Source of the DNA: Bathymodiolus brooksi
Lineage: Eukaryota; Mollusca; Bivalvia; Mytilida; Modiolidae
Direction of reading: 5' to 3'
DNA length: 64,000 nt
Assembly (NCBI GenBank): GCA_963680875.1
Contig: OY804578.1
Location: 5,332,001 to 5,396,000 of the forward strand
In this document: positions 13,801 through 24,300 of the stretch, piece after piece
How the letters are laid out: the number at the start of each line of letters is the position of its first letter
Numbering within the stretch: position 1 is the stretch's first letter
Translations under genes and position numbers: made by a program
The notes under the pieces: generated by a model
Seen by the model: only the letters and a program-made list of their open reading frames with translations
Told to the model about the DNA's origin: nothing
Database searches by the model: none

Positions 13801-16800
13801 TAAGTGTGGGGCATCCATGTTCTATAAAGTTATGTCCCTGTTTACTGTAGATGGAAACGTGGGGCATCCATGTTCTGTAAAGTTATGATCATGTTTACTG
13901 TAGATATAAGTGTGGGGCATCCATGTTCTGTAAAGTTATGTCCCTGTTTACTGTAGATGGAAATGTGGGGCATCCATGTTCTGTAAAGTTATGATCCTGT
14001 TTACTGTAGATAGAAGTGTGGGGCATCCATGTTCTGTAAAGTTATGATCCTGTTTACTGTAGATAGAAACGTGGGGCATTCATGTTCTGTAAAGTTATGA
14101 TCCTGTTTACTGTAGATAGAAACGTGGGGCATCCATGTTCTGTAAAGTTATGATCCTGTTTACTGTAGATAGAAGTGTGGGGCATCCATGTTCTGTAAAG
14201 TTATGTCCCTGTTTACTGTAGATAGAAACGTGGGGCATCCATGTTCTGTAAAGTTATGTCCCTGTTTACTGTAGATATAAGTGTGGGGCATCCATGTTCT
14301 GTAAAGTTATATCCCTGTTTACTGTAGATAGAAACGTGGGGCATCCATGTTCTATAAAGTTATGATCCTGTTTACTGTAGATGGAAACGTGGGACATCCA
14401 TGTTCTGTAAAGTTATGTCCCTGTTTACTGTAGATAGAAACGTGGGGCATCCATGTTCTGTAAAGTTATGTACCTGTTTACTGTAGATGGAAACGTGGGG
14501 CAACCATGTTCTGTAAAGTTATGATCCTGTTTACTGTAGATAGAAGTGTGGGGCATCCATGTTCTGTAAAGTTATGATCCTGTTTACTGTAGATAGAAAC
14601 GTGGGGCATCCATGTTCTGTAAAGTTATGATCCTGTTTACTGTAGATAGAAACGTGGGGCATCCATGTTCTGTAAAGTTATGATCCTGTTTACTGTAGAT
14701 AGAAGTGTGGGGCATCCATGTTCTGTAAAGTTATGTCCCTGTTTACTGTAGATAGAAACGTGGGGCATCCATGTTCTGTAAAGTTATGTCCCTGTTTACT
14801 GTAGATGGAAACATGGGGCATCCATGTTCTGTAAAGTTATGTCCCTGTTTACTGTAGATATAAGTGTGGGGCATCCATGTTCTGTAAAGTTATGTCCCTG
14901 TTTACTGTAGATGGAAACGTGGGGCATCCATGTTCTGTAAAGTTATGATCATGTTTACTGTAGATATAAGTGTGGGGCATCCATGTTCTGTAAAGTTATG
15001 TCCCTGTTTACTGTAGATGGAAATGTGGGGCATCCATGTTCTGTAAAGTTATGATCCTGTTTACTGTAGATAGAAGTGTGGGGCATCCATGTTCTGTAAA
15101 GTTATGTCCCTGTTTACTGTAGATAGAAACCTGGGGCATCCATGTTCTATAAAGTTATGATCCTGTTTACTGTTGATGGAAACGTGGGGCATCCATGTTC
15201 TGTAAAGTTATGATCCTGTTTACTCTAGATGGAAACGTTGGGCATCCATGTTCTGTAAAGTTATGTCCCTGTTTACTGTAGATGGAAATGTTGGGCATCC
15301 ATGTTCTGTAAAGATATGATCCTGTTTACTGTAGATGGAAACGTGGGGCATCCATGTTCTGTAAAGTTATGATCCTGTTTACTGTAGATAGAAGTGTGGG
15401 GCATCCATGTTCTGTAAAGTTATGTCCCTGTTTACTGTAGATATAAGTGTGGGGCATCCATGTTCTGTAAAGTTATGATCCTGTTTACTGTAGATAGAAA
15501 CGTGGGGCATCCATGTTCTGTAAAGTTATGATCCTGTTTACTGTAGATAGAAACGTGGGGCATCCATGTTCTGTAAAGATATGATCCTGTTTACTGTAGA
15601 TAGAAACGTGGGGCATCCATGTTCTGTAAAGTTATGATCCTGTTTACTGTAGATAGAAGTGTGGGGCATCCATGTTCTGTAAAGTTATGTCCCTGTTTAC
15701 TGTAGATAGAAACGTGGGGCATCCATGTTCTGTAAAGTTATGATCCTGTTTACTGTAGATAGAAGTGTTGGGCATCCATGTTCTGTAAAGTTATGATCCT
15801 GTTTACTGTAGATAGAAACGTGGGGCATCCATGTTCTGTAAAGTTATGATCCTGTTTACTGTAGATAGAAGTGTGGGGCATCCATGTTCTGTAAAGTTAT
15901 GTCCCTGTTTACTGTAGATAGAAACGTGGGGCATCCATGTTCTGTAAAGTTATGTCCCTGTTTACTGTAGATATAAGTGTGGGGCATTCATGTTCTGTAA
16001 AGTTATATCCCTGTTTACTGTAGATAGAAACGTGGGGCATCCATGTTCTATAAAGTTATGATCCTGTTTACTGTAGATGGAAACGTGGGACATCCATGTT
16101 CTGTAAAGTTATGTCCCTGTTTACTGTAGATAGAAACGTGGGGCATCCATGTTCTGTAAAGTTATGATCCTGTTTACTGTAGATAGAAACTTGGGGCATC
16201 CATGTTCTGTAAAGTTATGTCCCTGTTTACTGTAGATAGAAACGTGGGGCATCCATGTTCTGTAAAGTTATGTCCCTGTTTACTGTAGATAGAAACGTGG
16301 GGCATCCATGTTCTATAAAGTTATGATCCTGTTTACTGTTGATGGAAACGTGGGGCATCCATGTTCTGTAAAGTTATGATCCTGTTTACTCTAGATGGAA
16401 ACGTTGGGCATCCATGTTCTGTAAAGTTATGTCCCTGTTTACTGTAGATGGAAATGTGGGGCATTCCATGTTCTGTAAAGTTATGTACCTGTTTACTGTA
16501 GATATAAGTGTGGGTCATCCATGTTCTGTAAAGTTATGTCCCTGTTTACTGTAGATAGAAACATGAGGCATCCATGTTCTGTAAAGTTATGTCCCTGTTT
16601 ACTGTAGATAGAAACATGGGGCATCCATGTTCTGTAAAGTTATGTTCCTGTTTACTGTAGATAAAAACGTGGGGCATCCATGTTCTGTAAAGTTATGTCC
16701 CTGTTTACTGTAGATAGAAGTGTGGGGCATCCATGTTCTGTAAAGTTATGTCCCTGTTTACTGTAGATAGAAGTGTGGGGCATCCATGTTATGTAAAGTT

Positions 16801-18075
16801 ATGTCCCTGTTTACTGTAGATAGAAACGTGGGGCATCCATGTTCTGTAAAGTTATGATCCTGTTTACTGTAGATAGAAACGTGGGGCATCCATGTTCTGT
16901 AAAGTTATGTCCCTGTTTACTGTAGATATAAGTGTGGGGCATCCATGTTCTGTAAAGTTATATCCCTGTTTACTGTAGATAGAAACGTGGGGCATCCATG
17001 TTCTATAAAGTTATGATCCTGTTTACTGTAGATGGAAACGTGGGACATCCATGTTCTGTAAAGTTATGTCCCTGTTTACTGTAGATAGAAACGTGTGGCA
17101 TCCATGTTCTGTAAAGTTATGATCCTGTTTACTGTAGATAGAAACTTGGGGCATCCATGTTCTGTAAAGTTATGTCCCTGTTTACTGTAGATAGAAACGT
17201 GGGGCATCCATGTTCTGTAAAGTTATGATCCTGTTTACTGTAGATAGAAACGTGGGGCATCCATGTTCTGTAAAGTTATGATCCTGTTTACTGTAGATGG
17301 AAACGTGGGGCATCCATGTTCTGTAAAGTTATGTCCCTGTTTACTGTAGATGGAAACGTGGGGCATCCATGTTCTGTAAAGTTATGTCCCTGTTTACTGT
17401 AGATATAAGTGTGGGGCATCCATGTTCTATAAAGTTATGTCCCTGTTTACTGTAGATGGAAACGTGGGGCATCCATGTTCTGTAAAGTTATGATCATGCT
17501 TACTGTAGATATAAGTGTGGGGCATCCATGTTCTGTAAAGTTATGTCCCTGTTTACTGTAGATGGAAATGTGGGGCATCCATGTTCTGTAAAGTTATGAT
17601 CCTGTTTACTGTAGATAGAAGTGTGGGGCATCCATGTTCTGTAAAGTTATGATCCTGTTTACTGTAGATAGAAACGTGGGGCATTCATGTTCTGTAAAGT
17701 TATGATCCTGTTTACTGTAGATAGAAACGTGGGGCATCCATGTTCTGTAAAGTTATGATCCTGTTTACTGTAGATAGAAGTGTGGGGCATCCATGTTCTG
17801 TAAAGTTATGTCCCTGTTTACTGTAGATAGAAACGTGGGGCATCCATGTTCTGTAAAGTTATGTCCCTGTTTACTGTAGATATAAGTGTGGGGCATCCAT
17901 GTTCTGTAAAGTTATATCCCTGTTTACTGTAGATAGAAACGTGGGGCATCCATGTTCTATAAAGTTATGATCCTGTTTACTGTAGATGGAAACGTGGGAC
18001 ATCCATGTTCTGTAAAGTTATGTCCCTGTTTACTGTAGATAGAAACGTGGGGCATCCATGTTCTGTAAAGTTATG
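10866..18075. repeat. Tandem duplication of a 68-monomer (3605-bp) block in satellite A
   Basis: Five independent markers repeat with the same 3605-bp offset: the GTACCTG monomer followed by CAACC (10866 and 14471), AAACCTGGGG (11525 and 15130), ACATGAGGC (12960 and 16565), ACGTGTGGC (13491 and 17096) and GGCATTCATG (14080 and 17685). The offset is 68 x 53 plus one base from the 54-bp monomer. The left junction lies between about 10807, where the copies differ (GTAAACTTATG versus GTAAAGTTATG), and 10866. The two copies look nearly identical, so this is among the most recent events in the array. Private changes such as GATCATGCTTAC near 17497 show that the second copy is not an exact duplicate. 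Confidence 0.88.
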
Positions 18076-21000
18076 ATCCTGTTTACTGTAGATAGAAACT
18101 TGGGGCATCCATGTTCTGTAAAGTTATGTCCCTGTTTACTGTAGATAGAAACGTGGGGCATCCATGTTCTGTAAAGTTATGTCCCTGTTTACTGTAGATA
18201 GAAACGTGGGGCATCCATGTTCTATAAAGTTATGATCCTGTTTACTGTTGATGGAAACGTGGGGCATCCATGTTCTGTAAAGTTATGATCCTGTTTACTC
18301 TAGATGGAAACGTTGGGCATCCATGTTCTGTAAAGTTATGTCCCTGTTTACTGTAGATGGAAATGTGGGGCATTCCATGTTCTGTAAAGTTATGTACCTG
18401 TTTACTGTAGATATAAGTGTGGGTCATCCATGTTCTGTAAAGTTATGTCCCTGTTTACTGTAGATAGAAACATGAGGCATCCATGTTCTGTAAAGTTATG
18501 TCCCTGTTTACTGTAGATAGAAACATGGGGCATCCATGTTCTGTAAAGTTATGTTCCTGTTTACTGTAGATAAAAACGTGGGGCATCCATGTTCTGTAAA
18601 GTTATGTCCCTGTTTACTGTAGATAGAAGTGTGGGGCATCCATGTTCTGTAAAGTTATGTCCCTGTTTACTGTAGATAGAAGTGTGGGGCATCCATGTTA
18701 TGTAAAGTTATGTCCCTGTTTACTGTAGATAGAAACGTGGGGCATCCATGTTCTGTAAAGTTATGATCCTGTTTACTGTAGATAGAAACGTGGGGCATCC
18801 ATGTTCTGTAAAGTTATGTCCCTGTTTACTGTAGATATAAGTGTGGGGCATCCATGTTCTGTAAAGTTATATCCCTGTTTACTGTAGATAGAAACGTGGG
18901 GCATCCATGTTCTATAAAGTTATGATCCTGTTTACTGTAGATGGAAACGTGGGACATCCATGTTCTGTAAAGTTATGTCCCTGTTTACTGTAGATAGAAA
19001 CGTGGGGCATCCATGTTCTGTAAAGTTATGATCCTGTTTACTGTAGATAGAAACTTGGGGCATCCATGTTCTGTAAAGTTATGTCCCTGTTTACTGTAGA
19101 TAGAAACGTGGGGCATCCATGTTCTGTAAAGTTATGATCCTGTTTACTGTAGATAGAAACGTGGGGCATCCATGTTCTGTAAAGTTATGATCCTGTTTAC
19201 TGTAGATGGAAACGTGAGGCATCCATGTTCTGTAAAGTTATGTCCCTGTTTACTGTAGATAGAAACGTGTGGCATCCATGTTCTGTAAAGTTATGATCCT
19301 GTTTACTGTTGATGGAAACGTGGGGTATCCATGTTCTGTAAAGTTATGTCCCTGTTTACTGTAGATGGAAACGTGGGGCATCCATGTTCTGTAAAGTTAT
19401 GTCCCTGTTTACTGTAGATAGAAACGTGGGGCATCCATGTTCTGTAAACTTATGATCCTGTTTACTGTAGATAGAAACGTGGGGCATCCATGTTCTGTAA
19501 AGTTATGTACCTGTTTACTGTAGATGGAAACGTGGGGCAACCATGTTCTGTAAAGTTATGATCCTGTTTACTGTAGATAGAAGTGTGGGGCATCCATGTT
19601 CTGTAAAGTTATGATCCTGTTTACTGTAGATAGAAACGTGGGGCATCCATGTTCTGTAAAGTTATGATCCTGTTTACTGTAGATAGAAACGTGGGGCATC
19701 CATGTTCTGTAAAGTTATGATCCTGTTTACTGTAGATAGAAGTGTGGGGCATCCATGTTCTGTAAAGTTATGTCCCTGTTTACTGTAGATAGAAACGTGG
19801 GGCATCCATGTTCTGTAAAGTTATGATCCTGTTTACTGTAGATAGAAACTTGGGGCATCCATGTTCTGTAAAATTATGTCCCTGTTTACTGTAGATAGAA
19901 ACGTGGGGCATCCATGTTCTGTAAAGTTATGATCCTGTTTACTGTAGATAGAAACGTGGGGCATCCATGTTCTGTAAAGTTATGATCCTGTTTACTGTAG
20001 ATGGAAACGTGGGGCATCCATGTTCTGTAAAGTTATGTCCCTGTTTACTGTAGATGGAAACGTGGGGCATCCATGTTCTGTAAAGTTATGTCCCTGTTTA
20101 CTGTAGATATAAGTGTGGGGCATCCATGTTCTATAAAGTTATGTCCCTGTTTACTGTAGATGGAAATGTGGGGCATCCATGTTCTGTAAAGTTATGATCA
20201 TGTTTACTGTAGATATAAGTGTGGGGCATCCATGTTCTGTAAAGTTATGTCCCTGTTTACTGTAGATGGAAATGTGGGGCATCCATGTTCTGTAAAGTTA
20301 TGATCCTGTTTACTGTAGATAGAAGTGTGGGGCATCCATTTTCTGTAAAGTTATGATCCTGTTTACTGTAGATAGAAACGTGGGGCATTCATGTTCTGTA
20401 AAGTTATGATCCTGTTTACTGTAGATAGAAACGTGGGGCATCCATGTTCTGTAAAGTTATGATCCTGTTTACTGTAGATAGAAGTGTGGGGCATCCATGT
20501 TCTGTAAAGTTATGTCCCTGTTTACTGTAGATAGAAACGTGGGGCATCCATGTTCTGTAAAGTTATGTCCCTGTTTACTGTAGATATAAGTGTGGGGCAT
20601 CCATGTTCTGTAAAGTTATATCCCTGTTTACTGTAGATAGAAACGTGGGGCATCCATGTTCTATAAAGTTATGATCCTGTTTACTGTAGATGGAAACGTG
20701 GGACATCCATGTTCTGTAAAGTTATGTCCCTGTTTACTGTAGATAGAAACGTGGGGCATCCATGTTCTGTAAAGTTATGATCCTGTTTACTGTAGATAGA
20801 AACTTGGGGCATCCATGTTCTGTAAAGTTATGTCCCTGTTTACTGTAGATAGAAACGTGGTGCATCCATGTTCTGTAAAGTTATGTCCCTGTTTACTGTA
20901 GATAGAAACGTGGGGCATCCATGTTCTATAAAGTTATGATCCTGTTTACTGTTGATGGAAACGTGGGGCATCCATGTTCTGTAAAGTTATGATCCTGTTT

Positions 21001-23340
21001 ACTCTAGATGGAAACGTTGGGCATCCATGTTCTGTAAAGTTATGTCCCTGTTTACTGTAGATGGAAATGTGGGGCATTCCATGTTCTGTAAAGTTATGTA
21101 CCTGTTTACTGTAGATATAAGTGTAGGTCATCCATGTTCTGTAAAGTTATGTCCCTGTTTACTGTAGATAGAAACATGAGGCATCCATGTTCTGTAAAGT
21201 TATGTCCCTGTTTACTGTAGATAGAAACATGGGGCATCCATGTTCTGTAAAGTTATGTTCCTGTTTACTGTAGATAAAAACGTGGGGCATCCATGTTCTG
21301 TAAAGTTATGTCCCTGTTTACTGTAGATAGAAGTGTGGGGCATCCATGTTCTGTAAAGTTATGTCCCTGTTTACTGTAGATAGAAGTGTGGGGCATCCAT
21401 GTTATGTAAAGTTATGTCCCTGTTTACTGTAGATAGAAACGTGGGGCATCCATGTTCTGTAAAGTTATGATCCTGTTTACTGTAGATAGAAACGTGGGGC
21501 ATCCATGTTCTGTAAAGTTATGTCCCTGTTTACTGTAGATATAAGTGTGGGGCATCCATGTTCTGTAAAGTTATATCCCTGTTTACTGTAGATAGAAACG
21601 TGGGGCATCCATGTTCTATAAAGTTATGATCCTGTTTACTGTAGATGGAAACGTGGGACATCCATGTTCTGTAAAGTTATGTCCCTGTTTACTGTAGATA
21701 GAAACGTGGGGCATCCATGTTCTGTAAAGTTATGATCCTGTTTACTGTAGATAGAAACGTGGGGCATCCATGTTCTGTAAAGTTATGATCCTGTTTACTG
21801 TAGATGGAAACGTGAGGCATCCATGTTCTGTAAAGTTATGTCCCTGTTTACTGTAGATAGAAACGTGTGGCATCCATGTTCTGTAAAGTTATGATCCTGT
21901 TTACTGTTGATGGAAACGTGGGGTATCCATGTTCTGTAAAGTTATGTCCCTGTTTACTGTAGATGGAAACGTGGGGCATCCATGTTCTGTAAAGTTATGT
22001 CCCTGTTTACTGTAGATAGAAACGTGGGGCATCCATGTTCTGTAAACTTATGATCCTGTTTACTGTAGATAGAAACGTGGGGCATCCATGTTCTGTAAAG
22101 TTATGTACCTGTTTACTGTAGATGGAAACGTGGGGCAACCATGTTCTGTAAAGTTATGATCTTGTTTACTGTAGATAGAAGTGTGGGGCATCCATGTTCT
22201 GTAAAGTTATGATCCTGTTTACTGTAGATAGAAACGTGGGGCATCCATGTTCTGTAAAGTTATGATCCTGTTTACTGTAGATAGAAACGTGGGGCATCCA
22301 TGTTCTGTAAAGTTATGATCCTGTTTACTGTAGATAGAAGTGTGGGGCATCCATGTTCTGTAAAGTTATGTCCCTGTTTACTGTAGATAGAAACGTGGGG
22401 CATCCATGTTCTGTAAAGTTATGTCCCTGTTTACTGTAGATGGAAACATGGGGCATCCATGTTCTGTAAAGTTATGTCCCTGTTTACTGTAGATATAAGT
22501 GTGGGGCATCCATGTTCTGTAAAGTTATGTCCCTGTTTACTGTAGATGGAAACGTGGGGCATCCATGTTCTGTAAAGTTATGATCATGTTTACTGTAGAT
22601 ATAAGTGTGGGGCATCCATGTTCTGTAAAGTTATGTCCCTGTTTACTGTAGATGGAAATGTGGGGCATCCATGTTCTGTAAAGTTATGATCCTGTTTACT
22701 GTAGATAGAAGTGTGGGGCATCCATGTTCTGTAAAGTTATGTCCCTGTTTACTGTAGATAGAAACCTGGGGCATCCATGTTCTATAAAGTTATGATCCTG
22801 TTTACTGTTGATGGAAACGTGGGGCATCCATGTTCTGTAAAGTTATGATCCTGTTTACTCTAGATGGAAACGTTGGGCATCCATGTTCTGTAAAGTTATG
22901 TCCCTGTTTACTGTAGATGGAAATGTGGGGCATCCATGTTCTGTAAAGATATGATCCTGTTTACTGTAGATGGAAACGTGGGGCATCCATGTTCTGTAAA
23001 GTTATGATCCTGTTTACTGTAGATAGAAGTGTGGGGCATCCATGTTCTGTAAAGTTATGTCCCTGTTTACTGTAGATATAAGTGTGGGGCATCCATGTTC
23101 TGTAAAGTTATGATCCTGTTTACTGTAGATAGAAACGTGGGGCATCCATGTTCTGTAAAGTTATGATCCTGTTTACTGTAGATAGAAACGTGGGGCATCC
23201 ATGTTCTGTAAAGATATGATCCTGTTTACTGTAGATAGAAACGTGGGGCATCCATGTTCTGTAAAGTTATGATCCTGTTTACTGTAGATAGAAGTGTGGG
23301 GCATCCATGTTCTGTAAAGTTATGTCCCTGTTTACTGTAG
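18076..23340. repeat. Right part of satellite A with 51-monomer spacing
   Basis: The HOR markers continue: ACATGAGGC at 18474 and 21178 (2704 bp, 51 x 53 plus one) and AAACCTGGGG at 22765. The last is 7635 bp after the copy at 15130, which is 144 monomers plus the three extra bases of the intervening 54-bp monomers. The content is therefore the same set of HOR blocks re-cut to another length. Private substitutions (GTGTAGGTC near 21125, GGTGCATCC near 20861, CATCCATTTTC near 20340) mark this copy. Confidence 0.8.
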
Positions 23341-23740
23341 ATAGAAACGTGGGGCATCCATGTTCTGTAAAGTTATGATCCTGTTTACTGTAGATAGAAG
23401 TGTGGGGCATCCATGTTCTGTAAAGTTATGATCCTGTTTACTGTAGATAGAAACGTGGGGCATCCATGTTCTGTAAAGTTATGATCCTGTTTACTGTAGA
23501 TAGAAGTGTGGGGCATCCATGTTCTGTAAAGTTATGATCCTGTTTACCGTAGATAGAAACGTGTGGCATCCATGTTCTGTAAAGTTATGATCCTGTTTAC
23601 TGTAGATAGAAGTGTGGGGCATCCATGTTCTGTAAAGTTATGATCCTGTTTACTGTAGATAGAAACGTGGGGCATCCATGTTCTGTAAAGTTATGATCCT
23701 GTTTACTGTAGATAGAAGTGTGGGGCATCCATGTTCTGTA
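23341..23740. repeat. Dimeric (106-bp) end section of satellite A
   Basis: In the last part of the array, monomers with GATAGAAACGTGG alternate with monomers carrying GATAGAAGTGTGG, with GATCCTG between nearly all of them. This gives about four 106-bp dimers just before the array edge. One copy has TTTACCGTAG and ACGTGTGGC as private changes near 23547. The longer HOR markers are absent here, so the edge appears to have been spread by short-range exchange, not by the kilobase-scale blocks seen further left. Confidence 0.7.
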
Positions 23741-23845
23741 AAGTTATGATCCTGTTTACTGTAGATGGAAATGTGGGGCATCCATGTTCTGTAAAGTTAT
23801 GATCATGTTTACTGTAGATAGAAACGTGGGGCATCCATGTTCTGT

Positions 23846-24300
23846 GGACACATTCTTCCATTTCCTTCTATAAAATTTCTCAGAATGTCAAAATAGTTGG
23901 ATATCATTCCTTAAATTAATAATGAAATGTTTGGGTATGAAAATATAAATTCCAAAAAGAAAAACTATGCCAACAAAAGATGGAAATTCAGCTAAATTAA
24001 TGAATAATTTAAATGATGTTGATGGATAATCTCTGTAAATGATGTTGATGGATACTCTCTGTAACACATCCACCCTTAGAAACTAAGAGGAAGTCTGACA
24101 GAAGTAATTGTGTAAAGGATCTGTTATACGATCTCTCTGTATGTATGTATCCATTCATATCTGGTACCTTTAAATCACATCTAGTTTCTCTTAATAGATC
24201 TAAGGCTAGAGAGATTCAACACTTAGTTTTATTTCAGTAAATTATTACTGTACAGGTATATTTAATGTATATGATTGTACACTTTATTTTATGTATGACA
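23846..24300. other. Single-copy AT-rich spacer between satellites A and B
   Basis: This stretch shows no satellite periodicity and no recognisable gene. A minus-strand open frame of 61 codons (23888-24073) is AT-rich and lacks any recognisable domain, so it is not called. The stretch contains the small 26-bp duplication annotated separately and a GTATGTATGTATC microsatellite-like run near 24140. No splice-flanked coding segment could be supported. Confidence 0.7.
24011..24062 (+). repeat. 26-bp direct tandem duplication
   Basis: AAATGATGTTGATGGATA followed by ATCTCTGT at 24011-24036 is repeated at 24037-24062 with one change (ATA then CTCTCTGT). It is a simple two-copy duplication in otherwise single-copy DNA. 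No function is implied. Confidence 0.85.

Larger units (their letters stand above)
1..23845. repeat. Satellite A: 53-bp tandem array, ~450 monomers
   Basis: A 53-bp unit starting CCTGTTTACTGTAG and ending GTAAAGTTATG plus two or three variable bases repeats head to tail from base 1 to 23845, where it stops inside a monomer (TTCTGT then GGACAC). Most monomers differ by a few substitutions at fixed sites: GATAGAAACG, GATAGAAGTG, GATATAAGTG or GATGGAAACG in the middle, and TATGTCC, TATGATC or TATGTTC at the end. Length variants are rare: 54-bp monomers carry GGCATTCCATG (for example at 7822, 9731, 12859, 16464, 18373 and 21077) and 52-bp monomers carry GTGGGCATCC (near 871 and 977). Because 53 is not a multiple of three, any frame shifts at each unit, and the short minus-strand open frames of about 61 codons are by-products. 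The array continues beyond the left edge. No known satellite family name is assigned. Confidence 0.98.

Noticed and set aside
781..21131. Short minus-strand open frames of 61-102 codons in satellite A
   Set aside because: The 53-bp unit is not a multiple of three, so these frames occur only where neighbouring monomers happen to lack stops. Identical copies recur with the HOR blocks.
23888..24073. 61-codon minus-strand open frame in the spacer
   Set aside because: It is AT-rich and short, without a recognisable domain or neighbours, and it overlaps the 26-bp duplication. It fits chance expectation.
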